This document shows, piece by piece, positions 12,377 to 25,500 of a DNA stretch of 64,000 nt. The DNA is from Zerene cesonia (Eukaryota > Arthropoda > Insecta > Lepidoptera > Pieridae). The stretch's first letter is position 1, and the number at the start of each line of letters is the position of its first letter. Where the stretch lies: the NCBI RefSeq assembly GCF_012273895.1, contig NW_024045141.1, positions 310,001 through 374,000 on the forward strand. Reading direction: 5' to 3'. The position numbers and the translations under genes are program-made. The notes under the pieces are model-generated. The model ran no database searches. It saw nothing but the letters and a program-made list of their open reading frames with translations, and was not told the origin of the DNA.

Positions 12377-13601
12377 AGTAGTTATGGAATAAACTAATTT
12401 TACAATCCGCACTTGCATTCCGAATGTCCTCGGAGTGACGTCACCGGAGGGTCAAGGCAAAAAACGGTCTTCTTTTTACCTGAGCGATTAAATGGACCTT
12501 TACAATAGCCCATGTGGACGGTGCAACCTGTTTCGGGCGACTGACGATTTTTTGACCGACTCCAAAATTGATGTTATGTTTGTTCAAGTTTATAGTTTAT
12601 TAAAATTATGAAGAAAAAACAACAATTGGAAATCTTTACTAATATTATAAATCCGAAGAGTTTGTCTGTTTGATTGTTTGAACATACTAATCTCAGGAAC
12701 TACTGGCCAGATTTGAAAAATTATTTCAGTGTTAGATAGCCCATTTATTGTGGAAGGCTATATATGTACCACGTACGAGGCCTAGGCGGAACGCTTGTAT
12801 TTTATATTTTATTACGTGAAAATGACTTAAAACAAAACGAGATTGATTTATCAACGCACACCACAAACTGCTCGAGCGATCGTGATAAAATTTGGTTAGC
12901 AGATAGCCACTGTGACGTAGGCATCCGCTAAGAAAAGATTGATAAATTCTACACCCCATGCGATAAAACAGGGGATGAAAGTTTGTCCCAAGTAAATTTC
13001 TTTAGACAACGCGAGCGAAGCCGCGTGCAATAGCTATATATTAATTGAAATAACGTTAATTACGTTACAGAATTAATTTTCGTATTTTATGCAATTGTAT
13101 ATAATTAATATTACATGTTCTGCTAAAGTTTTATAAGGATGTTACTCAATCATGAATAAAATTGCTGAACCGCTGTTTAACGAATCATGTAGAAAGTCGA
13201 ATGAGCGTATGTAAATAATTATAGCCAACTAGCTGACACCCGCTGCGTCACTCGCTACCGCTAACCGGGTAAAACACTGTGCAATATATGGAAGTCGCTC
13301 GTCCCGGCTCTGCCCGGATATCATGATTCCTGTTTTATTCCGAGGGAGCATTTTTTATTTAGGTATAAAAACGTATCCTATCACCCAAGTCAGCTCATAC
13401 CCTGTCCGTTTGCCAAATTTCATCAAAATCCGTTCAGTAGTTGCAGCGTGATGGACGGACAAACATCCAAACAAACAAACTTTCATATTTGTAATAGTGT
13501 GAAATGTAATGTATTATAAATGTGTGTAAAAAATCCCTTGGGATAAAACGGAAACCCTGAATATCCAGGCGGAGCCGGGAAGAGCGTCTAGTTTATAATA
13601 T

Positions 13602-13811
13602 GCTTGCTGCGCCCCGCGGTTTCACCCGCGTAAGTCCGTATCCCGTAGGAATATCGGGATAAAAAGTAGCCTATTTGTTATTCCAGTTGTCCAGCTATCG
13701 ACGTACCAAATTTCATTGCAATCGGTTCAATAGTTTTTGCGTGAAAGAGTAACTAACATATATACACATACATCCATCCTCACAAACTTTCGCCTTTATA
13801 ATATTAGAAGG
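13602..13811 (-). mobile_element. Helitron-like element, family D
   Basis: Reverse orientation, with terminal CTAG changed to CTTG. It abuts the end of another CTAG-ended family at 13295-13591. Confidence 0.72.
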
Positions 13812-13878
13812 TTGCAATAAAACAATTGGATGTGTGTTTGTGTGTTGATCGTGTATTCATTATTAGCTTTTTTTATCT

Positions 13879-14044
13879 ACACTAATATTATAAAGAGGAA
13901 AACTTTGTTTGTTTGGTTGTAATGAATAGGCTCAAAAACTACTGGACCGATTTTAAAAAATCTTTCACCATTCGAAAGCTACATTATCCACGAGTAACAT
14001 AGACTATATATGTACCACGGGCGAAGCCGGGGCGAACAGCTAGT
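13879..14044 (+). mobile_element. CTAG-ended short element, family E
   Basis: CTACACTAATATTATAAAGA at the start and GGGCGAAGCCGGGGCGAACAG then CTAG at the end. Related copies: 33970-34137, 51888-52048, 60737-60905 (plus); 7938-8095, 10575-10740, 20985-21150, 27805-27965, 29397-29530 (minus). Confidence 0.7.
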
Positions 14045-14053
14045 CAAGAATAA

Positions 14054-14252
14054 AGTACCGTGTCCCCTAGTGGGGTATGGGGTAGATGATATACATCTGT
14101 TTCACTGATCGATTTTCTTTGCGGAGAAGTAGTTGGTCGGCCTTCTGTGTCCTGCCAGACCGAGACATTTTTTCAATGTGCGTTCCTTCCGGGATTCGAA
14201 TCCAGGACCTCTCGGTTCTACGCAAGCTTTAACCACGGTACCGAGCAGGCAG
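14054..14252 (-). mobile_element. tRNA-derived SINE, family A
   Basis: Full-length copy with a diverged A box (head at right: CTCGGTACCGTGG, then GGATTCGAATCCCGG). Confidence 0.85.
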
Positions 14253-14483
14253 TGAAAACCTAAACCAAAACCTAAAACCTAAAATGCCATTAAATTGTCA
14301 GAGCTAGATCATGGACGGGAGGCACCAGTCCCCGAAGAAGAAAAGAATAGTCGATATTGGTTGATGTCGTCGAAAAGTTTTGAAGTTGATTGATAAATCA
14401 ACTCTCTAGCCAGTTATTTTTAACCTTTAAGTTAGTTAGTATATGGCAACCTCTTAATTATGACCTTTATTGTAACGTAATTT

Positions 14484-14719
14484 ATCCTACTAATCCTACT
14501 TTCCCACTAATATCCTATATCCTACTAATATTATAAATGCGAAAGTTTGTAAGGATGTGTGCGTGTTTGTTGCTCTTTCACGCAAAAACTACTGAACCGA
14601 TCGCAATGAAATTTAGTACGTAGATAGCTGGACAAGTGGAATAACATATAGGCAACTTTTTATCCCGTTATTCCTACGGGATACAGACTTAAGCGGGTGT
14701 AACCGCGGGGCACAGCTAG
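14484..14719 (+). mobile_element. Helitron-like element, family D
   Basis: Full length, ending GGGGCACAG then CTAG. Confidence 0.75.
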
Positions 14720-14966
14720 TGTTCCATACAATAAACTTAATATAAATAGTTTTAAAGTGATGTCTACATAATAAGAGAATATTGTATGTTAGAGCTTTAT
14801 GTTCTTTATTGACCTAGGATCGATGTAGCGACATTCCTTAATTGTTATATAAATATCCACAAAATTATTAATTATGAAGTCATATATTAATATACTAGCA
14901 GTGCCGTATATATAGAAGGAATATAATATACACTATATTTCTATCACAATTACATATAACGTATAT

Positions 14967-15966
14967 NNNNNNNNNNNNNNNNNNNNNNNNNNNNNNNNNN
15001 NNNNNNNNNNNNNNNNNNNNNNNNNNNNNNNNNNNNNNNNNNNNNNNNNNNNNNNNNNNNNNNNNNNNNNNNNNNNNNNNNNNNNNNNNNNNNNNNNNNN
15101 NNNNNNNNNNNNNNNNNNNNNNNNNNNNNNNNNNNNNNNNNNNNNNNNNNNNNNNNNNNNNNNNNNNNNNNNNNNNNNNNNNNNNNNNNNNNNNNNNNNN
15201 NNNNNNNNNNNNNNNNNNNNNNNNNNNNNNNNNNNNNNNNNNNNNNNNNNNNNNNNNNNNNNNNNNNNNNNNNNNNNNNNNNNNNNNNNNNNNNNNNNNN
15301 NNNNNNNNNNNNNNNNNNNNNNNNNNNNNNNNNNNNNNNNNNNNNNNNNNNNNNNNNNNNNNNNNNNNNNNNNNNNNNNNNNNNNNNNNNNNNNNNNNNN
15401 NNNNNNNNNNNNNNNNNNNNNNNNNNNNNNNNNNNNNNNNNNNNNNNNNNNNNNNNNNNNNNNNNNNNNNNNNNNNNNNNNNNNNNNNNNNNNNNNNNNN
15501 NNNNNNNNNNNNNNNNNNNNNNNNNNNNNNNNNNNNNNNNNNNNNNNNNNNNNNNNNNNNNNNNNNNNNNNNNNNNNNNNNNNNNNNNNNNNNNNNNNNN
15601 NNNNNNNNNNNNNNNNNNNNNNNNNNNNNNNNNNNNNNNNNNNNNNNNNNNNNNNNNNNNNNNNNNNNNNNNNNNNNNNNNNNNNNNNNNNNNNNNNNNN
15701 NNNNNNNNNNNNNNNNNNNNNNNNNNNNNNNNNNNNNNNNNNNNNNNNNNNNNNNNNNNNNNNNNNNNNNNNNNNNNNNNNNNNNNNNNNNNNNNNNNNN
15801 NNNNNNNNNNNNNNNNNNNNNNNNNNNNNNNNNNNNNNNNNNNNNNNNNNNNNNNNNNNNNNNNNNNNNNNNNNNNNNNNNNNNNNNNNNNNNNNNNNNN
15901 NNNNNNNNNNNNNNNNNNNNNNNNNNNNNNNNNNNNNNNNNNNNNNNNNNNNNNNNNNNNNNNNNN
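14967..15966. other. Assembly gap (1000 N)
   Basis: A run of exactly 1000 N just upstream of Chip exon 1a. Any 5' extension of that exon would be hidden here. Confidence 1.
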
Positions 15967-16130
15967 ATGAGCAGTGGAATACACACATAGTTCTAAGTAC
16001 GGCGAAGATGCAGATACACATTAGCGCGCGCGCGCGCACACGCACACACACTCACACTCACACTAACAGTTCAAGTGCCAGCCGAAACTGTGCAGCCCCA
16101 GGGCCCCAAGTGACCAGCGCCTCTGTGCAG

Positions 16131-16516
16131 ATGTCGGTGGGCCTACAGCGGCGCGTGCCCGCGCTGGACGAGGCGGGCGGCGGGGTCCCGGCCGCTTGGA
16201 AGTCGAGCGAGCCGCCGTTCCCCTCGTTCGCGCCCCCCGCGGGCTCCCCCGCGGGCCCCGCGTTCGCGGCGTCGCCCGCGCCGTCCACGCCCGGCCCGGG
16301 GCCCGGGTTCGCGGGCCCGTACGCGACGGCCGGCCCGTTCGGCAGCCCGTCCGCGCGGCCCGGCTCCGGCGGCGGGTTCCCGCCCGGCCCGCCGCCCAGC
16401 CAGGCGCACTTCGGGCCCGGGTTCGCGCCGCCCGGCTCGCCCTTCCACCCGCACCCGCCGCACCCCATGCCGCCGCATCCGCACATGATGGCGCCGCTAC
16501 CGCCCCCTGTTGACAG
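16131..16516 (+). CDS. Chip: Chip alternative first coding exon 1a (GC-rich, Pro/Gly-rich)
   Basis: The open frame ends DR at a perfect donor, ACAG|GTCAGT (GT at 16517), in phase 2. The translation from ATG 16131 begins MSVGLQRRVPALDE and becomes Pro/Gly/Ala-rich with a His-rich end (HPHPPHPMPPHPHMM). The frame is also open upstream to an ATG at 16008, through a CA-repeat stretch. CTCTGTGCAG directly before 16131 could be a splice acceptor, so the exon may be internal and joined to a 5' exon near 5.9 kb. Vertebrate LDB1 also has a form starting MSVG, which favours 16131. The extreme GC content contrasts with the AT-rich surroundings. Confidence 0.75.
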
Positions 16517-19500
16517 GTCAGTTTTATTTTAGCGTTATGGCTAAGTGTGTTTGGGCGTAAAACGCATAACTCTATATACTATAACCTACTATAACCATGA
16601 TCTAGTTCAAATTATCATATCCTGGAAAGATGCTTTTTTGTCATAGTCGGCAATGGAACAAATGGATTTCCGACTTTAGGAGTGGTTTGAAGAAAAATTT
16701 AATGAGAGGAATGATAGAAAGGACTGGGAAGAGTAAGAAAAAGGGAATTTTATGTATACAATGATACGAGCATATGTAGCTAATGTTACCGAAAGTAACT
16801 GAAAGATAGAAAAAAGAAAATACATATATTTATACAAGGTAAAGTTATGAAAAGAAATTAACTAAATTAACCTCTTATAAATAGGAGATCCACTCAGTGC
16901 ATAAGAGTCTAAGCCCATTAAAGGAACTTACTCTCCACTGATTTTCAGTGGACACCACATTGACCCCCTGAAATGCTAAAGTGTATTATCTTATTAATGA
17001 TAACTTATCACATGACATACGTACCTATCTTGTACAAAGTTCGGTAGTTTATGCTCTATAACAGTCCATCTGTTTTCGTTGTATGTTATTCAAAATGAAT
17101 TGTATGTAAATTCATTAAACCCAGCATAGGAAATATAAGTTTAATCGCTAACAGTTTAGTAGTATGCTCGTTTCCTTTTACCGTGGTTGCCTGGCAGAGA
17201 TCACATCTAAGTGATAAGGCCGCCAAACAAATTGTACACTTTATTATATAATACTCGGGTACCTCCAGAAGGAAAGCACCCGGTCTTTTGGAAGGCTTAC
17301 GTGGGGACACAGGTCCGACACGCAGAGGCCCTTTAGAGAATTTAATGTGTTGTGGGACACCTATTATTATTATTTTTAAATTTCCTTCCACGTACAATCT
17401 TGTTGAAGAGTTAAATAAATAAATAAACAATATTTAATGTAAATGTAAAAGTCACTCGGTAATATATCTATTAACTCTAATAAGCCCCTAAACCACTGAA
17501 AGGGTTGGCCTGCCTTAAATTATTAGTATGGATTTCCCCGTGAAGCGGCCGCCACGCGATAACGTGAAATGCTCGAGCGCACCCGCGGATCACAGCTAGT
17601 CACACTATATATGACACAAATCCTATCCTACTAATATCATAAATGCGAAAGTTTGTAAGGATGTGTGTGTGTTTGTTGCTCTTTCGCGCAAAAACTACTG
17701 AACCGATTGCAATGATATTTGGTACGTAGACAGCTGGACAACTGGAATAACATATAGGCAACTTTTTATCCCGATATTCCTACGGAATATGGACGCGTAG
17801 GTCCAGGTGAAACCGCGGGGCGTAGCTAGTATTGTAAATGTGAAAGTTGGTATGTTTGGATTTGGTTGTTATGTCCGTCAATTACGCAGAAACTAATGAA
17901 CGGATTTTGGTGAAATTTGGTATACAGACAGGGTATGAGCTGACTTGGGTGATAGGATACTTTTTATCCGGATTAAATGTTCCCATTTTCCGCCTATCTC
18001 CTGTGGGGGTGTAGTACTTCCGCGGTGCAAGCTTTTATTTTTTTTTATGTCAATCGACAATGGAGCTGGTGGGTCGCCCGATGGTAAGCGCTACCACCGC
18101 CCATGGACATTTAGAGAGGTATAAGGTCCATTGCAGACCTTACGCCTCTACAAATGGATTGCCGACTTTTAATTGGGAAGGGATTAAGAATGGATTGGCG
18201 AGAGGAGTAAAGGGAAGGGCTGGGAAGGGTAAGGAAAAGGGCCTCCGGCTGACCTAATTCGTGCCGAAGCGTGCTCGACTCCCGCATTAAAAAACGTTTT
18301 AAAAATTACCAACCATAATCACTTGTTCGCAGTCGATTAATAATATGACATACAGATACGCCAATAAAATTGTTAATTTTATTAAAATTATCGAATACAA
18401 GCTGCGCCCCGCGGGTTCATCCGCGCAAGTCCGTATCCCGTGGAAATATCGGGATAAAAAGTTGCCTATATGTTATTCCAGTTGTCCAGCTATCTACGTA
18501 CCAAATATCATTGCAATCGGTTGCGTAGTTTTTGCATGAAAGAGTAACAAACATACACACATCCTCACAAACTTTCGCATTTATAATATTAGTAGGATAG
18601 ATATACGAGTAAAATTGTTAATTTTATTAAAATTATCGAATATAGAATAAATAAAATATAGTTTAAAAAAACTAAAAAACACGCTTTTCAAGCACATCAA
18701 ACTAAAAACTATAAAATAATTTTTAATATAAGCTGAAAACAATAATGAACGAAAAATACTAATATTGTTGTGAATAATTTTTAATATAAACTGAAAATAA
18801 TAATGAATGAAAAATTCTAGTATTGTTGTGAAAAAAGCGTGGGGCGCTTTGTGCCATATTTTTCGTGTATTGAGCAATGGGATGATGGGATAAACTTATC
18901 AAGTTATTGAACTGTCCCCGATTCTTGATGAGTGTACGAAATTTGAATGAAATCTGCATGTTTAAAGTGAGAGAAAATCGAGCTTAAAGGTGTCAGTTAC
19001 ATATATATGTACATACATACATACAAACTAACAAACAAGTAAGAAAACATACAAGTGAAGTTAATAACAGCGTTTTAAAACTAATTCACAACTGCATAAA
19101 ACGACATACTCGATTGGAGTTATATATCTATCATACAAATAATTTTTAATATATGCTGAAAACAATAATGAACGAAAACACCTTATTCACTCACTCACTT
19201 TAAACATGCAGATTTCATTCAAATTTCGTACATTCATCAAGAATCGGGGACAGTTCAATAACTTGATAAGTTTATCCCATCATCCCATTGCTCAATACAC
19301 GAAAAATATGGNNNNNNNNNNNNNNNNNNNNNNNNNNNNNNNNNNNNNNNNNNNNNNNNNNNNNNNNNNNNNNNNNNNNNNNNNNNNNNNNNNNNNNNNN
19401 NNNNNNNNNNNNNNNNNNNNNNNNNNNNNNNNNNNNNNNNNNNNNNNNNNNNNNNNNNNNNNNNNNNNNNNNNNNNNNNNNNNNNNNNNNNNNNNNNNNN

Positions 19501-22500
19501 NNNNNNNNNNNNNNNNNNNNNNNNNNNNNNNNNNNNNNNNNNNNNNNNNNNNNNNNNNNNNNNNNNNNNNNNNNNNNNNNNNNNNNNNNNNNNNNNNNNN
19601 NNNNNNNNNNNNNNNNNNNNNNNNNNNNNNNNNNNNNNNNNNNNNNNNNNNNNNNNNNNNNNNNNNNNNNNNNNNNNNNNNNNNNNNNNNNNNNNNNNNN
19701 NNNNNNNNNNNNNNNNNNNNNNNNNNNNNNNNNNNNNNNNNNNNNNNNNNNNNNNNNNNNNNNNNNNNNNNNNNNNNNNNNNNNNNNNNNNNNNNNNNNN
19801 NNNNNNNNNNNNNNNNNNNNNNNNNNNNNNNNNNNNNNNNNNNNNNNNNNNNNNNNNNNNNNNNNNNNNNNNNNNNNNNNNNNNNNNNNNNNNNNNNNNN
19901 NNNNNNNNNNNNNNNNNNNNNNNNNNNNNNNNNNNNNNNNNNNNNNNNNNNNNNNNNNNNNNNNNNNNNNNNNNNNNNNNNNNNNNNNNNNNNNNNNNNN
20001 NNNNNNNNNNNNNNNNNNNNNNNNNNNNNNNNNNNNNNNNNNNNNNNNNNNNNNNNNNNNNNNNNNNNNNNNNNNNNNNNNNNNNNNNNNNNNNNNNNNN
20101 NNNNNNNNNNNNNNNNNNNNNNNNNNNNNNNNNNNNNNNNNNNNNNNNNNNNNNNNNNNNNNNNNNNNNNNNNNNNNNNNNNNNNNNNNNNNNNNNNNNN
20201 NNNNNNNNNNNNNNNNNNNNNNNNNNNNNNNNNNNNNNNNNNNNNNNNNNNNNNNNNNNNNNNNNNNNNNNNNNNNNNNNNNNNNNNNNNNNNNNNNNNN
20301 NNNNNNNNNNNGGAGAAAAACGGGTGTGAGTTACATACATACATACATACAAACATACAAGTGAAGCTAATAAAAGCGTGTTAAAAATTAGGACTTTTTA
20401 TCGTGAGATATTATTCAAAAATGCAACACCGCGAGCTTACGAAAGCAGTTTGACGTGACAATAAAAAATAATGTGAGCTAAGCGGATATGATTTCTCGAT
20501 TATAATAAATATATATATTCCAAAACGATAGGATTTCAACGAATTGTAGGTATTAATAAATGACGATACGTTCAAAAATCTACTTCCTATTGAATCAATC
20601 CTTGAAATCGGGTTGTCTGGCCGAGAACGCTTCTACGGATAAGGGCTGTCAGAGCTCACCTACCTGTATGTACTTCCCACTCGTCCCGGCTTCGCTCGGG
20701 TTGATCTATCATGAACAGCATACCTTTTTGTTATTTGACGAAACTTCATGAACGGATCAGTGCTTCCGAAGGTTATATCCAGCAAACATACATAGTTCTG
20801 TTAACAAGTTAGAGCGCGCGGATTCACTCGCGTTTCGAATGAATGAACAGTAGACAATACAATATAAACGCGAAAGTCTCTATTTATTAAGCTATCGCGG
20901 TGAAAGAATTTTAGAAATCGGTCATGTAGTTTCTGCGATTAACACGTTCGGATAAACAAACTGTTCAGTTTTATATTGTACCAGCTGTTTGCCCCGGCTT
21001 CGCCCGTTGTTAATATATAGCCTATGTCAATCAGTGATGTTGCAGCTTTGTAATGGTGAAAGTACTTTTTAAATCGGTCCAGTGGTTTCTGTGTGAAAAC
21101 GTTACAAACATACAAAAATGCAGTAGTTTCCCCTTTATAATATCTACACTAATATTATAAATTAATTATATATCTCTTATATATAAAAATCAATTGCTGC
21201 TCGTTAGTCTCACTAAAACTCGAGAATGGCTGGTCTGATTCTTATTATCATGGTTTATGTGGATTATGAATAGCCCAGGGAAGGTTTAAAAGGTCAGAAC
21301 AATACGGAAGCGGGCGAAGATGCGGGCGGTAAGCTAGTATTATAATAAAACATTAGTACAGTGGTATAAATTAGTACAGATATTTAAATGAAAATAAGAA
21401 CAGAGTAAAAATCATCATCACCATCAGCCCATACATGTTCCCACTGCTGGGACACAGGCCTCCCACGAGAGTTCAGGCCATAATCCACGCTGGCCAAGTG
21501 CGGGTTGGCAGATGTCGCATGTCGTCGAACTTTTGATTCTCGGACATGCCGGTTTCCTCACGATGTTTTCCTTCACCGTTTTATATAAAAATAATAAATC
21601 AGAACTATTGGGAAAGGCGGTTTGATCGGACATTAAAAAAAATATGCAAAAACAAAAGCTCTGATTTGTTGTGTTTTAAAAAAACTGTATAAAATATTTG
21701 GATGACGTCATAGTTCTTATAGGCAAGGTGGAATTTTTTAACCTAGTTTCTGTCCATTTCTTACGAATGGCGACTTAAATGTCTGGCTTTGATATTAGGG
21801 CGAAATGAAACAGAGATAAAAAGAATCCGTTTTTATATACTTAAAATAAATGTAATGTTTGTTTAATCTCTTAGGGTATCATTTTGATAATTATGTTAAA
21901 AATTCTGTTATAACGAATATTATTATTACTAATACTAGCTGTGCCCCGCGGTTTCACCCGCGTAAGTCCGTATCCCGTTGGAATATCGGAATAAAAAGTT
22001 GCCTATATGTTATTCCAGTTGTCCAGCTGTCTACATACCAAATTTAATTGCAATTGGTTCAGTAGTTTTTACGTGAAAGAGTAACAAACATCCATACATC
22101 CATACTTACAAACTTTCGCATTTATAATATTAATAGGATTATAAACGCGAAGGTTTGTATGGATGCATGTTTGTTACACAATTCACGCGAAACCCACTGT
22201 ACGGATTTTGATGATACTTTGAAGTTATGTAGCTTGAGTGCCAGAATAAAACATTAACTATAGTCATAATTGCTTTGGATGAAACTGCGTGGCAAACACA
22301 CACACACACATCCTTACAAACTTTCGCATTTATAATATTAGTAGGACTAATAAATAATTTAAATAGATTTTAGTCTACAGAAAAGGTTGGTAAAATTTTA
22401 ATATCTTGCGAAAGTCGATTCGTTTGCGATGTTTAGAGAGGCGGACACTCAAGGCTTTAAAAATATGAAAGGTGTGTATTAAAGGTTATGCGCTTTGAAG

Positions 22501-25500
22501 GCCCTGTGTCCCCTAGGGGGGCATTTGGGCTAAGTAATAATCGTTATCTCTACGAGAACAGCGGCCCATATCCTTTTCCTTACCCTACCCAGTCCTTTCC
22601 TTTATTCCTCTCGCCAATCCACTCTTAATCCCTTTCCAATTTGAAGTCCGCAATCCGATTGTAGAGGCGTAAGGTCTGTAATCGACCTTACGCCTCTCCA
22701 AATGTCCATGGGCGGTGGTAGCGCTTACCATCAGGCGACCCACCAGCTCCATTGCCGACGGTGACATAGAAACAAAGGGTCACCGAAGCTTCTAGAGGGC
22801 AGATAGAACAGATGCTACAGTGGGATCATATGGCAACAACTATCACACATAAGAAGAATCACGAATCCATTGAAGATCCACGAGTTAGAAGACCAGTACA
22901 AATACAATGAAACCACTTGTTTTTGGGAACGTATGTCTGTTATAAAGTTTCACCCAAATCGGTTCAGTGGTTTAGGCGTGAAGGAGGCATGGATAGACAG
23001 AGTTACTTTCGCATGTATAATATTAGTTGGGATTACTAATTAAACTGGATAATTATTAAATAATTTATAGATTAAACTATCACTACATAGTATAAAACAA
23101 AGTCGCTTTCTATGACCCTATGCCTAACTTTGTATCTTTAAGACGAGTCAACGGATTTTAATGAGGTTTTTTTATAATGCTAGCTGCGCCCCGCGGTTTC
23201 ACCCGCGTAAGTCCGTGTCCCGTAGGAATATCGGGATAAAAAATTGCCTATATGTTCAAACCAAATTACCAAATTACCAAGTACCAAATTTCATTGCAAT
23301 CGGTTCAGTAGTTTTTGCGTGAAAGAGCAACAAACACACACACATCCTCACAAACTTTCGCATTTATAATATAAGTAGGATAGAGTGAGTCAAGAGGAAG
23401 ACATATGTATTTATATTAACGTCTTTGAAACTACTGTGAATTTAACGCGTGCGAAGCCGCGGACAAAAGCCAGTATGATTATATAATGTTTCTACAATTG
23501 CTCCTTCCAGACCCATCATTATGGAAAATCAGTTGTTTTTGATTTAAAGCTAACGAAGCATACCTCTTTTTTTTAATTCCAAGTTTTTATACTTATTTCT
23601 CCTGCTTAAACCCTTAGTAATATAAAAATTAAAAGGTTTATTTGTTTGCATCCCTTATACGTCGCAAAGGATCGATTTAATTATATGATTTTTGTGTCTG
23701 GAGATAGTCAGGAGGCTAGAGAGTGGCTCAGGTAGATTTTTACATCTCATTTGATAATGCGGACAAAGCCGCGGTCGGTACGCTTGTATAAATTATAATT
23801 TCTCTCTAGAACCTAAATTTTTACTAGATGCTCGTCCCGGTTCAGCCAGGACATCAAGATTCCTCTTTTTTCCCAAGGGAGCATTTAATCGGGATAAAAA
23901 GTATACTATTACCCAAGTAGCACAAGCACATTCCCTGTCTGTATACCAAATTTCATCAAAATCCGTTCAGTAGTTTCAGCGTGATTGACGGACAACCATC
24001 CAAACAAACAAACTTTCACATCTTAAATATTCGGGTGATAGTGTGACTTGATATTCACTCGATACTACTTTGCTTAATCTCTGTGTACCAATTATTGCTC
24101 TCACACAGATAATTTTGTAAACAAACGAAAATAGAACGCGCGACACGCATTTTAAAAAGAGAACTACGAATTCGAATAGAGTGACATCCGGCGGAGCACG
24201 CGTCAAAAAAGATCTTATAAACCTTACAAAGAATAAGAAAAAAAAAAAAACGCGAGTCCGCGACGGTAAAAATCGCAAAATTATCCTTGGAATAAAATAA
24301 AATACGGCGGGGTTGTGTGCGCGCGTGCACGTACACGGCCGCGTTTGTGGGGGTGCGCTATAAAACTGCGGTTGTGTGAGTGCACAAATAAATGTAGGTG
24401 AACGGTACGTAGGTATATTGTGGTACAGTCGAGGTGAGAATGTTAATTAATTAATTAGTTTTTTTTTTTGTTTGTGTGCTACGTATTGCGTGTAATGTAT
24501 TGTTTTTTTGTTATAATGTGTCTCTATTGTGTCTAAACATACAAATAATTGAAAGCTAATTTGATTATGTTATAAATAGTATTATCGGTTATTTTTCAGA
24601 TAAAACTTATCACTTGTAGAATATTTATAACTGCTAAGTAGTATTTCTATAAAATAACTCATATGGTGATGTAAAACGAATGTAAATATGATTTATATAT
24701 ATTTTAATGCGATTAGAATTGTTTTTTCTTAAGGTTCTATTTATAAATATGTGTACGTATGTATTTTTTAACCAGAAAAACTTTTTAACTACTTATTTTC
24801 AAACTATCATAAGTTACATATGCATGGTACATCAGACTAAATGCAAAATGTCGCCATCTGGCGGGAATAAATCCATACTTGTAGAACGCTATTTTTTTGT
24901 TTTTTTTTTTTGTTTTGGTTTACGTTTCATTAAATTTCATGGTGTTCATGAGACATACAATTCAGGTTTTTTTTAAGTACTTGATACTTGACCGTAATTA
25001 GTATTAAGGTCAATTGATAAATTAATGAGAGAGAGAGAGGGAGACGAAAAGAAATACTTTAAATTTAATCGAAGACGAAAAAAGTATTTGTACGAGATTG
25101 TGAGAATGAATTAAATGTATTTTGTGGACAAGTTAAAATGGGTATAATTAGATTGCTCTTTGAATAAAATAATTACTCTTATAACAATCATTTAGTCCGT
25201 TTGAAAAACATAATTAGGTTTGAAATAATTTCAGTATCTAAGAGTTTTAATTGGATGAGGTAAAGTAATTTTTTTCAATGAAATATAATATCATATCATC
25301 CGCCCTCTTACCGCTTGAAACACAGTAGCAGACGTACCACCAGATCTGTTCCCACAATGGCATAAAACTTGTTTACCGTGTTGAATTCAATGCAATTTTC
25401 AATAATATGGTAACATTAAAAAAAAAACAGCATGCTACTATTTCACGCCGATCTTCGTGCGGGTGTGGTACCTTCCCTAGCTTAGTCTGATTAGCTGGAC

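Larger units (their letters stand above)
5905..16130. other. Chip intron 1, first part: dense short transposons
   Basis: No gene is visible. Besides the elements listed separately, there are copies of other CTAG-ended or related families at 7938-8095, 9205-9400, 10075-10235, 10575-10740, 10744-10925 and 13295-13500. Repeat-poor sequence lies at 5905-6740 and 9740-10060. Confidence 0.6.
16517..24030. other. Chip intron, second part: repeats and a gap
   Basis: Mostly transposon fragments. Further copies of related families lie at 17830-18000, 20985-21150 and 23830-24030. A repeat-C fragment lies at 16640-16745. No ORF with domain content. Confidence 0.55.

Noticed and set aside
14895..16051. 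Long open frames across the first N run
   Set aside because: They are open only because N codons contain no stops.
16058..16486. Open frames on the minus strand and in other frames opposite Chip exon 1a
   Set aside because: GC-rich DNA lacks stop codons; the plus frame that joins Chip explains the region.
19206..20384. Long open frames across the second N run
   Set aside because: Same artefact; the real sequence is a repeat arm.
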